Shown one piece after another: positions 16,034 through 24,271 of a stretch of DNA of 64,000 bases; positions within the stretch are counted from its first letter, which is position 1; every line of letters starts with the position of its first letter. Under the pieces are notes generated by a model. It was not told the origin of the DNA. It saw only the letters and a list, made by a program, of their open reading frames with translations, and ran no database searches. Position numbers and translations under genes: made by a program. This DNA comes from Bacteroidales bacterium (lineage in GTDB: Bacteria > Bacteroidota > Bacteroidia > Bacteroidales > WCHB1-69): NCBI GenBank assembly GCA_016290295.1, contig JAEETJ010000007.1, forward strand, positions 32,803 through 96,802. Direction: 5' to 3'.

Positions 16034-17011
16034 ATGCACATTACTACTACAAAAGCCAAGCGCTTTTTATTTGCGCCAGTATTGAAAGTGGTGAGTTGGC
16101 TTACGCCTCGTTGCCCAAGGTTTATGGCAAAAGTCAGATATTATGCCCGTTTTCATAAGAAAATAGAATTGGAAAATCCGAAAGATTTGAATGAAAAAAT
16201 CCTTTGGTTGGCTATCAATACCGACACAAGGGAATGGTCGAGACTGGCTGACAAGTACTTGGTTCGCGACTATATCCATGAATGTGATTTGGATGACATT
16301 TTGGTTCCTTTGTACGGTGTGTGGGATAAGGTGGAAGAGATAAATTTTGATGAACTGCCACAATCTTTCATAATGAAATCTACGAATGGAAGTTGCTCAA
16401 ACATCATAATTAAAGATAAAAGTCAAATTTCAAAGGAGGAGTTTATAGTAAAAGTTAAGGATATTGAAGAGAAAAAAGTCTTGGTGACAGGGGTGGGTGA
16501 TTTGCATTATTTGCGCAATAAGAGTCGAATCATAGCTGAAGGTTTGTTGGAAAATGACGAGGTGTCTGCAAAATATTCTGAAACCCTGATAGATTACAAA
16601 ATTTGGGTGTTAAATGGTCGGGCAGAGTATATATGGGTATGCATGAACCGCTTTGTCCATAACAAGGACGGTGCCGAGGTGTTGACCTATGACCGTGATT
16701 GGAATCCTCATCCTGAATACTCGGTTTGGTCAAACGATTTTTCACAGGCACAACCTATGCCCAAACCAGCCAAATTTGATGGTATGCTTGCGGTAGCTGA
16801 GAAATTATGTCAAGGTTTTCCAGTAGTTAGGTGCGACCTTTACAATTTGAATGGTAAAATTTATTTTGGCGAGATGACATTTACCTCTCTTGGAGGCATG
16901 ATGAATTTCTATACGTCTGAATTTTTAAGAATATGCGGTGACAAAATAGACCTTTCGTTGGCTTCAACTAATAACAAGTGGTCGTTCAAGGAACTAAAAA
17001 ATGCAAAATAA
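16034..17011 (+). CDS. ATP-grasp ligase 4 (TupA-like)
   Basis: The 325-residue protein matches the TupA-like ATP-grasp family (PF14305 type). PKDLNEKILWLAINTDTREW and LADKYLVRDYI at the start are characteristic, then SFIMKSTNGSCSNIIIKDKS (phosphate loop), KIWVLNGRAEYIWVCMNR, and VVRCDLYNLNGKIYFGEMTF with the metal glutamate. TupA takes part in teichuronopeptide synthesis in alkaliphilic Bacillus, where a polyglutamate-glucuronate is made, and related genes are frequent in Bacteroidota capsule loci. A role in coupling an amino acid to a uronic acid fits the UDP-uronate pathway at the start of the window. The stop overlaps the next start by 11 bp. Confidence 0.88.
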   Translation: MHITTTKAKRFLFAPVLKVVSWLTPRCPRFMAKVRYYARFHKKIELENPKDLNEKILWLAINTDTREWSRLADKYLVRDYIHECDLDDILVPLYGVWDKVEEINFDELPQSFIMKSTNGSCSNIIIKDKSQISKEEFIVKVKDIEEKKVLVTGVGDLHYLRNKSRIIAEGLLENDEVSAKYSETLIDYKIWVLNGRAEYIWVCMNRFVHNKDGAEVLTYDRDWNPHPEYSVWSNDFSQAQPMPKPAKFDGMLAVAEKLCQGFPVVRCDLYNLNGKIYFGEMTFTSLGGMMNFYTSEFLRICGDKIDLSLASTNNKWSFKELKNAK

Positions 17012-18182
17012 AATCATCATTTGGGGTCGCGACAATTACAACACATTGGGACTGTTGCGTCAATTGTCGGGCGAAGGTAGGGTAATCTTCTTTCTGATGT
17101 GGGGCAAGCCTATGGGTTGTGCTTCTGCGAGCAAGTTTTTTGGCGAGCATGAGGTTGTGGAGAACATGGAAGAGGGGTGTCAGTACCTGCTGTCGCATTT
17201 CACAAATGAGTCGTTGAAACCTGTAATTTTTACCCCAAGTGATGAGATAATAGAGTTTATCGACCAACATCAAAACGAGCTACAGCAATATTTTATTTTG
17301 CCAGGCACTAAGGAACAAGGGTTACTGACAAAGATTGACGACAAAAACACTATGTCGCAACTGGCAGCTCGGCTTGGATTCTTGGTGCCGACTTCAAGAA
17401 TATGCAAGTGGGACTCGGACATCAGTGACGTGCAATACCCGTGCATATTAAAACCAGCGCATACAACGATGGGACATCATAATGAATTTAAGTTCATGAT
17501 TTGTGAAGATGAGAAGGCTCTGCGGAAGGTGTTGAGATATGTGCGGCACGGATCGGAATTTATTCTTCAGCAGTATATTTCAAAAGAAAGTGTTGCTTTG
17601 GTTTATGGAGCAAGAATGAGAGACGGTGATGTAAAGATTGCTGGTGTTTTGGTTAAAGACAGGTTCATTGCTTGCGGTGACGGGTCACATGGCTGTATTA
17701 CATCAAAATATCCCGCTGGAATCGAAGAAAGCAAAATAAGCATGTTTTTAAAAGAAATAGATTATTGCGGCTTATTCAGCTTTGAATATGGGCTTTATGA
17801 CAGAAAAGCCTATTTTTTTGAAATGAACTTAAGAAACGATGGTACTTCGCATTTTTTTTATCAGGCAGGTGCAAATATTCCACTAGCATGGTATAAGAGT
17901 ATGATTGGCGAGGATTACGCATCAGTCAACACCATTGTTACAGACGAATTATGGTATATTGATGAGATTTGTGATGTGGCCAATGTCTGGAATGGGACTA
18001 TTTCACGCAAACAATGGAAAAAAGAGAAAGCCGAAGCAACGGTTTTCAAGTATTATGTATCTGATGACGAGAAGCCATGGAAAAGCATGAAACGCCACCG
18101 AATGAAAAAAATATTGCAGGACACAATTGTGAAAAAATATCGTCTTTACATCTTTTGGATGATGGACAAACTGAAACACTGA
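17001..18182 (+). CDS. ATP-grasp ligase 5 (carbamoyl-phosphate-synthase-like)
   Basis: The 393-residue protein has a pre-ATP-grasp domain (IIWGRDNYNTLGLLRQL, TPSDEIIEFIDQHQ), a KIDDKNTMSQLAARLGFLVP segment, and an ATP-grasp core: YPCILKPAHTTMG, FILQQYISKE, FSFEYGLYDRKAYFFEMNLR with the E-N-R metal site, and GANIPLAWYKSMIG. It looks like the CarB/PurK-related ATP-grasp proteins seen in capsule loci that act on sugar or amino-acid acceptors. The start lies inside the TupA-like gene (11-bp overlap), consistent with coupled translation. Substrate unknown. Confidence 0.85.
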   Translation: MQNKIIIWGRDNYNTLGLLRQLSGEGRVIFFLMWGKPMGCASASKFFGEHEVVENMEEGCQYLLSHFTNESLKPVIFTPSDEIIEFIDQHQNELQQYFILPGTKEQGLLTKIDDKNTMSQLAARLGFLVPTSRICKWDSDISDVQYPCILKPAHTTMGHHNEFKFMICEDEKALRKVLRYVRHGSEFILQQYISKESVALVYGARMRDGDVKIAGVLVKDRFIACGDGSHGCITSKYPAGIEESKISMFLKEIDYCGLFSFEYGLYDRKAYFFEMNLRNDGTSHFFYQAGANIPLAWYKSMIGEDYASVNTIVTDELWYIDEICDVANVWNGTISRKQWKKEKAEATVFKYYVSDDEKPWKSMKRHRMKKILQDTIVKKYRLYIFWMMDKLKH

Positions 18183-18183
18183 T

Positions 18184-18906
18184 ATGAGTGTAGTCTTAAT
18201 GTACCACGACATTGTCACCACAACCGACAAGTCAAGTGGTTTTCAAAATAAAAACGCTTTCCAATACAAGGTAGAGGAATCTGCCTTTGAGGAGCAAATA
18301 AAAGCACTTCGAGGCAAGGATTTGGTCTTTACCTTCGATGATGGCGGCGAGTCATTCTACACCAAGGCCGCATCTATATTGGAAAAATACGGGGTCAGAG
18401 GTTTATTTTTTATAAGCACTAAGTACATAGACACACCGGGATTTCTTACTACAGAACAGGTAAAAGTTTTGGCTGACAAGGGGCATATCATCGGCTCACA
18501 TTCGCATTCTCATCCGGAAATTTTCACCAAACTATCAAAAGAAGAGGTTCGTGAAGAATGGCGGAAGTCGTATGAGATACTGAAAGACATATTAGAAGAG
18601 AAAGACTTGCCTATGTCCATCCCTAATGGCTATGCTTCAAAAATCATTATGGAGGAAGCCATCAAATGTGGGTTCTCGGACATTTACACCTCCCAGCCCA
18701 CCACGAAAACCAAATTATTCCAAAAACACAATGTCATTGGCCGTTATGTGGTGCACGACAACATGACCACAGAGGATGTGTTAAGAATTGTGAACAGCAA
18801 AGGTTGTAGATTGAAAATGGCCTTGAAGTGGCATTTTTTGAATGTGGTGAAGGGGGTGCTGGGGGAGTCGTATGAAACTATTAAAGCACACGTATTGTAT
18901 CATTAA
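18184..18906 (+). CDS. Polysaccharide deacetylase (NodB homology)
   Basis: The 240-residue protein has the NodB fold: MYHDI at the start, the catalytic motif VFTFDDGG (residues about 53-60, D-D metal/base pair) and HIIGSHSHSHPEIF with the two metal histidines. Family members (CE4) remove N- or O-acetyl groups. No signal peptide is visible, so it would act in the cytoplasm on lipid-linked units, exposing an amine that one of the five ATP-grasp ligases could acylate. This last point is inference. It follows the ligase-5 stop by 1 bp and ends the tightly packed part of the operon. Confidence 0.85.
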   Translation: MSVVLMYHDIVTTTDKSSGFQNKNAFQYKVEESAFEEQIKALRGKDLVFTFDDGGESFYTKAASILEKYGVRGLFFISTKYIDTPGFLTTEQVKVLADKGHIIGSHSHSHPEIFTKLSKEEVREEWRKSYEILKDILEEKDLPMSIPNGYASKIIMEEAIKCGFSDIYTSQPTTKTKLFQKHNVIGRYVVHDNMTTEDVLRIVNSKGCRLKMALKWHFLNVVKGVLGESYETIKAHVLYH

Positions 18907-18924
18907 TAAATTCTACTTTTTTTT

Positions 18925-19983
18925 ATGACTATAAAATTCATAACAAATCCTTCTGCTGTTTATCCTCCATCTGGGGGTGTCAGAATGTTTATCCCTGTGC
19001 TAAAGAAATTACTGGAAAGAGAGCATAAATATAAACATAATCCAAAATGGGCCAATAAGAATGCGTATTTTAAGGCATATAAATCTTTTTTGGAGTGGGT
19101 GATACAATATGTTGACAGTGAGATAGGGACAGCTAAGAAATATAACATGGATCAGTTGATTAGTGTGGTGTATAATACAAAGAAAATATCAAAAGCACAG
19201 AGTGTTCGTCAGCTAGATTTTTATTTGTATTTATGCAAGCGGTATGCGGAAAAGTTGAAAAGTCAAGCAATTGTTAAATGCGTTCCTAACTATGTTAAAT
19301 CAGCATGGCTTTTCATGTATGATGTTGAAGAATTGATTTCTCTATATGAGTTCTATAAAAAGAAATCCACTTTGGTTTTCCCATCACCCACTTTGGGAGT
19401 TAGAGGTCCAATAACTCCGAAGGATTTAAAGTTTGCTGTTAACGAACTCACGTATTTACCCGAGATTGAAAAGGTTGAATCGTTGGATTTCCGTAATATT
19501 CAACCTTGTTCAATAATGATTATTAGACAAGCCATAGAGCTGCTTGGAAAGAATCTAATAGGTTATCAAAGTATAACAGATGCAAATGGAGGGGTTGTTA
19601 AACAAATGACACAAATTGCTTGGTCATTTTTGAAAGATAATATGGGGAAATCTTCGTGGACAATTACATTGCCCATACAACTTTCAAATATCGTGAAAAT
19701 TAATAAGTGGGCCAATGATTATGTCCATAATCCATGGGTAAATAAAAGTTATATTCGCGCCTTTGGATTGGAAGTGTTATGGGAATTAATGAGACCTCCA
19801 AAAACAGGAATTAAATGCTACGACGGAAAGTTGCATACATCGACCTTATTTGGCGATTTTCGGATACAAGGCTACAATCAATTGAAACAAGATTTTAGCA
19901 ATTATGTAATGTCAAAAAAAGCCAGAGCAGCAATAAACTGGTTACCTATTAATAAGGTTGGTGCGTATATAATCACTTTGTAA
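18925..19983 (+). CDS. Unknown protein with a HEPN-like C-terminal segment
   Basis: I do not recognise this 352-residue basic, non-membrane protein. The first half is rich in K and aromatic residues (KYKHNPKWANKNAYFKAYKS). The second half contains IIRQAIELLGKNLIGYQSI and, some 70 residues on, INKWANDYVHNPWVNKSYIR. That spacing of an R-x-x-x-E helix and an N-x-x-H helix recalls HEPN/DUF4145-type domains, often RNases or their scaffolds in defence systems. It does not resemble glycan enzymes. It stands directly upstream of a Cas2-like/PIN pair, so a small defence or toxin islet inside the capsule locus is possible. Base composition is AT-rich. Confidence 0.5.
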   Translation: MTIKFITNPSAVYPPSGGVRMFIPVLKKLLEREHKYKHNPKWANKNAYFKAYKSFLEWVIQYVDSEIGTAKKYNMDQLISVVYNTKKISKAQSVRQLDFYLYLCKRYAEKLKSQAIVKCVPNYVKSAWLFMYDVEELISLYEFYKKKSTLVFPSPTLGVRGPITPKDLKFAVNELTYLPEIEKVESLDFRNIQPCSIMIIRQAIELLGKNLIGYQSITDANGGVVKQMTQIAWSFLKDNMGKSSWTITLPIQLSNIVKINKWANDYVHNPWVNKSYIRAFGLEVLWELMRPPKTGIKCYDGKLHTSTLFGDFRIQGYNQLKQDFSNYVMSKKARAAINWLPINKVGAYIITL

Positions 19984-20005
19984 TAATGAATGAAAATAAC
20001 ATATT

Positions 20006-20341
20006 ATGAAAAAAGCTATTTGGTTATCGTACGATTTAGGAATTGGCGGTGATTACGACCATCTTTATGAGTGGTTGGATAATCACAATGCCATTGAATG
20101 TGGAGACAGTGTTGCGTTCTTCAAGATGGATTTCCCAAGCAACGCTACTGATAAAGAAATTATCGAAAAACTCAAAAAAGAGATAAAACAGAATATAAAT
20201 ATTGAGCCTAAGAGAAGTAGAATATACTGTATTCGAAGAGATTCTGACAGTTTAAGAGGGTCGTTTCTTTTCGGCTCAAGAAAAGGAAATCCTTGGGACG
20301 GTTATGGATCAAAAGATACATTTGACGACGTAGATGGTTAA
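20006..20341 (+). CDS. Small Cas2/VapD-like protein, partner of the PIN gene
   Basis: The 111-residue acidic-to-neutral protein shows a plausible beta-alpha-beta-beta-alpha-beta order: KAIWLSYDLGI, helix DYDHLYEWLDNHN, AIECGDSVAFFKMDF, helix DKEIIEKLKKEIKQ, and RSRIYCIRRD. The opening W-L-S-Y-D-L and the short ferredoxin-like plan resemble the Cas2/VapD superfamily, but I cannot name a known family. It overlaps the PIN-domain gene by 8 bp, so the two are co-translated. An antitoxin or toxin-partner role is inference from that coupling. Confidence 0.55.
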   Translation: MKKAIWLSYDLGIGGDYDHLYEWLDNHNAIECGDSVAFFKMDFPSNATDKEIIEKLKKEIKQNINIEPKRSRIYCIRRDSDSLRGSFLFGSRKGNPWDGYGSKDTFDDVDG

Positions 20342-20774
20342 TATCATTGTTGATACTGGCTTTTGGCGCGCTTTGTGTGACCCCAATGATGCGTATTACA
20401 ATGCTTCTTTGGAGATACATGACAAGTTTTTTGGACGGAATGGGTATAGGGTATTAATACCTTATCCATCTATGTATGAATTGATAAACACAAAATTTGT
20501 CAAAAACAAAACCCAATTGAAGCAACTGGATAAGGAAATTGCCGATTCGTATACCATCTCCAAGGTCTATGATGAAAAGTATAGAGATAATGCTTACAAG
20601 GAAATGATCCAATCCAAAAGAAGCCTTAGTCTTGTTGATTGTATTATTCGAGCTATGGTGGAAGATAGCTCATTGAAGATCAAGGGACTTGTGACATTCA
20701 ACGTCGGAGATTTTTCTGATATTTGCCAAAAACAAAACGTTGAAGTCATCTTTTCTTCCAATAATGCAATTTAA
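20334..20774 (+). CDS. PIN-domain protein (VapC-like ribonuclease)
   Basis: The 146-residue protein has the acidic residues of a PIN nuclease: IIVDTGFWRALCD (D near 7), YELINTKF (E near 49), LSLVDCIIRAM (D near 104) and VTFNVGDFSDICQ (D near 126). Family members cut tRNA, rRNA or mRNA with bound Mg2+. The start codon lies inside the preceding small gene. Standard VapB DNA-binding antitoxin features (AbrB, RHH) are absent from that partner, so the pair is not an ordinary VapBC module. Confidence 0.75.
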   Translation: MVNIIVDTGFWRALCDPNDAYYNASLEIHDKFFGRNGYRVLIPYPSMYELINTKFVKNKTQLKQLDKEIADSYTISKVYDEKYRDNAYKEMIQSKRSLSLVDCIIRAMVEDSSLKIKGLVTFNVGDFSDICQKQNVEVIFSSNNAI

Positions 20775-20820
20775 TTAGAGATACAAAGGCTGTTATTTAT
20801 TTAAATAAGCAAACTTAATT

Positions 20821-21819
20821 ATGCTTACCATCATCTGCCCCATATACAATGAGGAAAAGTACATTGCAAAGTGTATAGAAAGCATCATGCAACAGGATTA
20901 TCCCAAAGAGGATTTGGAGGTTCTTTTTGTGGACGGCATGAGCTCCGACCGAACCAGGGAAATTATTGCCGAATATCTGCCACAATGCCCTTACCTGAGG
21001 GTGCTTGACAATCCGCAAAAGATTGTGCCCTACGCCATGAACAAAGGCATCAGCGAGGCCAAGGGCGACATCATTATGCGCATTGATGCCCATACCTTTT
21101 ATGAACCCAACTATTGCTCTGCTATCGTAAAACGCTTGAAAGAACTGGATGCCGATAATGTGGGGTGTGTGTGCAAAACCGATGTACTGAATAAAACCCC
21201 AAAAACACTGGCCATCCGCGAAGTGCTGAGCAATAAATTCGGTGTGGGCAATTCCGCCTTCCGCACAGGTATAGATGGCGTGAAAGAGGTGGATACCGTG
21301 CCTTTCGGTTGCTGGCCTAAACGGGTGTTTGAGAAATATGGTTTGTATGATGTCCGTTTAGTGCGCAACCAGGATATCGAGCTTAGCAAGCGCATCATCA
21401 ACGGCGGCGGCAAAATCTATATCATCCCCGACACTTTTTGCACTTACTTGGCTCGTGAAACGTTCAGTGCTTTAGCGAAGAATAACTTCGGCAACGGCAA
21501 GTGGAACATTTTAACTGTATTTTATACGAAGCAGATGAAATCCCTTTCTCTGCGTCACTTCATCCCGCTGCTGTTTGTATTGGGACTGATTGTTCCCACT
21601 TTGGTCGGCATCTTCTGGCATCCGGCTTTATGGCTGTCCGCCTTTGTTTTGTTAGCTTATCTGATGGCTCTCGGCACCGTCAGTTCAAAGCTCGCCCGGC
21701 AAAAACATCTGAATTTCTTTTACCTTCTCTGGAGTTTCATCACCCTCCATTGCAGCTACGGATGGGGCTCCCTAATGGGTATATTATCCTTACCCTTTAA
21801 GAACAACAACCCCTCCTAA
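20821..21819 (+). CDS. Glycosyltransferase family 2 with C-terminal membrane segments
   Basis: The 332-residue protein has a GT-A domain: LTIICPIYNEEKYIAKCIES at the start, LFVDGMSSDRTREI, and the metal-binding IMRIDAHTFY. About 80 C-terminal residues form three hydrophobic helices (FIPLLFVLGLIVPTLVGIF and on). This resembles ExoA/EpsO-type glucosyltransferases that extend membrane-bound intermediates. Codon use is more GC-rich than in the AT-rich operon at 2.3-18.9 kb and matches the dehydratase after it, so the two may be part of a stable outer block of the locus. Confidence 0.85.
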   Translation: MLTIICPIYNEEKYIAKCIESIMQQDYPKEDLEVLFVDGMSSDRTREIIAEYLPQCPYLRVLDNPQKIVPYAMNKGISEAKGDIIMRIDAHTFYEPNYCSAIVKRLKELDADNVGCVCKTDVLNKTPKTLAIREVLSNKFGVGNSAFRTGIDGVKEVDTVPFGCWPKRVFEKYGLYDVRLVRNQDIELSKRIINGGGKIYIIPDTFCTYLARETFSALAKNNFGNGKWNILTVFYTKQMKSLSLRHFIPLLFVLGLIVPTLVGIFWHPALWLSAFVLLAYLMALGTVSSKLARQKHLNFFYLLWSFITLHCSYGWGSLMGILSLPFKNNNPS

Positions 21820-21889
21820 TCCTGTAATCCTGTAATCCATCATCCTCTAATCCTCCTAACCCTCCTAATCCCATAATCTTTCACCAACC
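21820..21889 (+). repeat. TAATCC-type intergenic repeat word
   Basis: The whole spacer consists of short runs such as TCCTGTAATCCTGTAATCC and CCTCCTAACCCTCCTAATCC. The same words fill spacers at 23.95, 25.74, 27.18, 39.54 and 51.40 kb. Confidence 0.8.
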
Positions 21890-23098
21890 ATGTTTAACAT
21901 CAACTCATTCATCGCCAACAACATCACCCTGCGTCCGCAATCCATGTTTTTGCAGGACATAGAAAATAACCGCAAGCAGTTGACCCGTGAAATAGAAGGC
22001 AAAAGTGTGCTCGTCATTGGCGGTGCTGGCACCATCGGTTCTTCTTATATTCGTGCTCTGTTGCCCTTCAAACCCTCAAAACTCGTGGTGGTGGATATTA
22101 GCGAGAACGGCCTCACTGAACTGACTCGTGACTTGCGCTCTACCTACGGGATGTATGTGCCCGAGGATTACCGTACTTATCCGCTTAGTTACGCTGACCC
22201 CATTTTCGAGAAAATCTTCCGCAAGGAAGGCGGCTTCGACATCGTGGCCAACTTTTCGGCCCATAAGCATGTGCGTAGCGAAAAAGACCAATTTTCGGTG
22301 GAGGCGCTAATAGAGAATAATGTGCTGAAAGCACGTAAACTCCTGAATCTGTTGGCGGAAATGCCACCCAAACATTTCTTCTGTGTGAGTACCGACAAGG
22401 CTGCCAATCCCGTGAATGTGATGGGCTGCAGCAAAAAGGTGATGGAGGAAATGATTATGGCCTACTCGAAAAAATTCAAGGTATGTACCGCACGTTTCGC
22501 CAATGTGGCATTCAGCAATGGTTCGCTGCTGGCTGGTTTTGTGGAACGGATGATGAAACACCAACCGATGAGTTCGCCCAGCGATGTGAAGCGCTATTTT
22601 GTCAGTCCCGAGGAAAGCGGACAAATTTGCATGCTGGCCTGTATGTTAGGCAATAGCGGCGAAATTTTCTTCCCAAAACTTGGGGAGGAGCAGATGATGA
22701 CTTTTTCCAGTATATGCGACAAGTTTTTAAGTTTGCAAGGATACAAAATCAAATATTGCCAGAGCGAAGAGGAAGCCCGTAAATTTGCCGCTGAAATGCC
22801 CGCCGACAGTGATACTTATCCGGTTTATTATTTCCGTTCTGACACTACGGGAGAGAAAGATTTCGAGGAGTTTTATATTCCTGGTGAGAAACTGAATATG
22901 GACAGATTTTCTTCTCTTGGAGTGATTGAGGAATATCCTTGTAAGACTATTGAGGAAATTGACCACTATTTCTCAAAATTGCAACTGCTTTTCACTCAGC
23001 CTGACTTCACCAAAGCTAATGTGGTAACCCTGCTCAAAGACTTTGTCCCGAACTTCGAACACGAAGAAAAAGGCCGCAATCTCGACCAAAAAATGTAA
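21890..23098 (+). CDS. UDP-GlcNAc 4,6-dehydratase-like (CapD/FlaA1 type)
   Basis: The 402-residue extended SDR protein has VLVIGGAGTIGSSYIRALLP for NAD binding, NFSAHKHVRSEKDQFSVEAL, and FFCVSTDKAANPVNVMGCSK with the catalytic region where S-K replaces Y-K. This is the CapD/PglF/WbpM family, here in the short soluble form without the membrane domain. Its product, a UDP-4-keto-6-deoxy sugar, usually leads to the first sugar of the repeat unit (QuiNAc, diNAcBac, FucNAc). The adjacent initiating transferase probably uses it. A C-terminal extension of about 80 residues is unassigned. Confidence 0.85.
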   Translation: MFNINSFIANNITLRPQSMFLQDIENNRKQLTREIEGKSVLVIGGAGTIGSSYIRALLPFKPSKLVVVDISENGLTELTRDLRSTYGMYVPEDYRTYPLSYADPIFEKIFRKEGGFDIVANFSAHKHVRSEKDQFSVEALIENNVLKARKLLNLLAEMPPKHFFCVSTDKAANPVNVMGCSKKVMEEMIMAYSKKFKVCTARFANVAFSNGSLLAGFVERMMKHQPMSSPSDVKRYFVSPEESGQICMLACMLGNSGEIFFPKLGEEQMMTFSSICDKFLSLQGYKIKYCQSEEEARKFAAEMPADSDTYPVYYFRSDTTGEKDFEEFYIPGEKLNMDRFSSLGVIEEYPCKTIEEIDHYFSKLQLLFTQPDFTKANVVTLLKDFVPNFEHEEKGRNLDQKM

Positions 23099-23114
23099 CC
23101 CCTAACATTAAAGT

Positions 23115-23187
23115 CTCCCCTCGAGCATAGCGAGACTCCCCTTTGGGCACGGCCCACTCCCCTCGAGCACGCAGTGCGAGACTCCCC
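23115..23187. repeat. Two copies of a CTCCCCTCGAGC palindromic repeat
   Basis: Copies at 23115-23141 and 23157-23187 share the frame CTCCCCTCGAGC, a small palindromic core (GCATAGCG, CACGCAGTGCG), and GAGACTCCCC. Related copies occur at 25862-25888, 36999-37029, 37024-37054 and, inverted, 44931-44961. It resembles a REP-type element. Confidence 0.8.
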
Positions 23188-23222
23188 AAAATCCTCCTAA
23201 CCCTTTAACACCCCCAAAAACA

Positions 23223-23912
23223 ATGTACCATTTCATCAAACGCTCTTTCGACATCCTCATGTCCCTCATTGCCATCCTCTGTATCAGCTGGCTGCTGATT
23301 CCCATTATAATCGTCCTGCTTTGCACGGGTGAGCACTATATATTTTACAAACAAATGAGAGTAGGGAAGGGCGGCAAGCTGTTTGCCGTGCTGAAATTTG
23401 CCACCATGTTGAAGGACAGTCCCAATATTGGCGCAGGATTGGTCACCATGCGTAACGATCCGCGTGTGTTTCCTTTTGGCAGGTTCCTGCGTAAGACCAA
23501 GCTCAATGAGATACCACAGTTGTTCAATGTTTTGTTGGGGAGTATGAGTATTGTGGGACCACGTCCTATGGTGCAACCCGACTACGATGCATACACCGAC
23601 GATGCCAAGGAATGTTACAATGCCATGACACCGGGTTTGTCGGGTATAGGCAGTATTGTGTTCCGCGACGAGGAGTATTACATTTCCAAGGCCAAAGACC
23701 CGATGGTGTTTTTGCGCCAATATATCCAACCATACAAAGGCTCATTGGAGGTATGGTATTTCCATAATCGTAGCTTATGGGTGGATTTTAAGATTATTTT
23801 CTTGACGGTTTGGGTAATTCTTTTCCCAAAAAGTGAGTTAGCCTACCGCTTTTTCCCCACCTTGCCCAGGAAAGACTTCAATCAGGTGGTGGAGGAGTTT
23901 AATAGGGGGTGA
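23223..23912 (+). CDS. Initiating undecaprenyl-phosphate sugar transferase (PglC/WcaJ family)
   Basis: The 229-residue protein has the bacterial sugar transferase fold: YHFIKRSFDILMSLIAILCI with a single membrane (reentrant) helix, MRVGKGGKLFAVLKFATM, RNDPRVFPFGRFLRKTKLNE, and LGSMSIVGPRPMVQPDYDAY. It transfers a sugar 1-phosphate from a UDP-sugar to undecaprenyl phosphate and starts repeat-unit synthesis. The small size is that of PglC-type monotopic enzymes. It follows the 4,6-dehydratase, its likely donor supplier, and ends the glycan locus. A WecA-like gene at 33478 offers a second possible initiator. Confidence 0.9.
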   Translation: MYHFIKRSFDILMSLIAILCISWLLIPIIIVLLCTGEHYIFYKQMRVGKGGKLFAVLKFATMLKDSPNIGAGLVTMRNDPRVFPFGRFLRKTKLNEIPQLFNVLLGSMSIVGPRPMVQPDYDAYTDDAKECYNAMTPGLSGIGSIVFRDEEYYISKAKDPMVFLRQYIQPYKGSLEVWYFHNRSLWVDFKIIFLTVWVILFPKSELAYRFFPTLPRKDFNQVVEEFNRG

Positions 23913-24160
23913 GAAGGTTAGAAAGGTTAGAAGGGTTAGGTGGATTAATGGATTTTGGATTACAGGATTACAGGATTAATGGATTACAGGATTACGGGAT
24001 TACAGGATTATAGGGTTAGGAGGGTTAGGAAGGTTAGTTTTGAATTTTGAATTTTGAATTTTGAATTCCGCCCCCTGACATCCCCCATCCCCCATCAAAC
24101 ATCAAACATCAAACATCATACATCCCCCATCCCCCATCATCTGGTTACTTTTGAAAATTG
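23913..24160 (+). repeat. Intergenic repeat-word spacer
   Basis: No gene is visible. The spacer is built from runs of GGATTACAGGATTA (the reverse complement of the TAATCCTGTAATCC word), GGGTTAGGAGGGTTAGG, TTTTGAATTTTGAATTT, and CATCAAACATCAAACATC. Each run is also found in other spacers of the window. Confidence 0.8.
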
Positions 24161-24164
24161 ATCT

Positions 24165-24230
24165 TTGCCCATATCTTGAAAAAAAATCAAGTTGTGGGCA
24201 AGTTTATATGATTAATAATTGCCCATATCT
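24165..24230 (+). promoter_or_regulatory. Three private repeat sites upstream of the first orphan ATPase
   Basis: TTGCCCATATCT occurs twice as a direct repeat (24165-24176 and 24219-24230, identical over 12 bp). Between them TTGTGGGCAA (24192-24201) is an inverted half-copy. Site starts are 27 bp apart. They end 12 bp before a -7 box, an arrangement expected of an operator or of DNA recognised by the gene product. Confidence 0.6.
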
Positions 24231-24241
24231 AATAATTTTTG

Positions 24242-24249
24242 TATTTTTG
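24242..24249 (+). promoter_or_regulatory. Bacteroidota -7 box (TATTTTTG)
   Basis: TATTTTTG fits TAnnTTTG exactly, 22 bp before ATG 24272. A clear -33 TTTG is not seen at the usual distance. Confidence 0.6.
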
Positions 24250-24271
24250 CGGCATCAAAAATAATGGAAAT

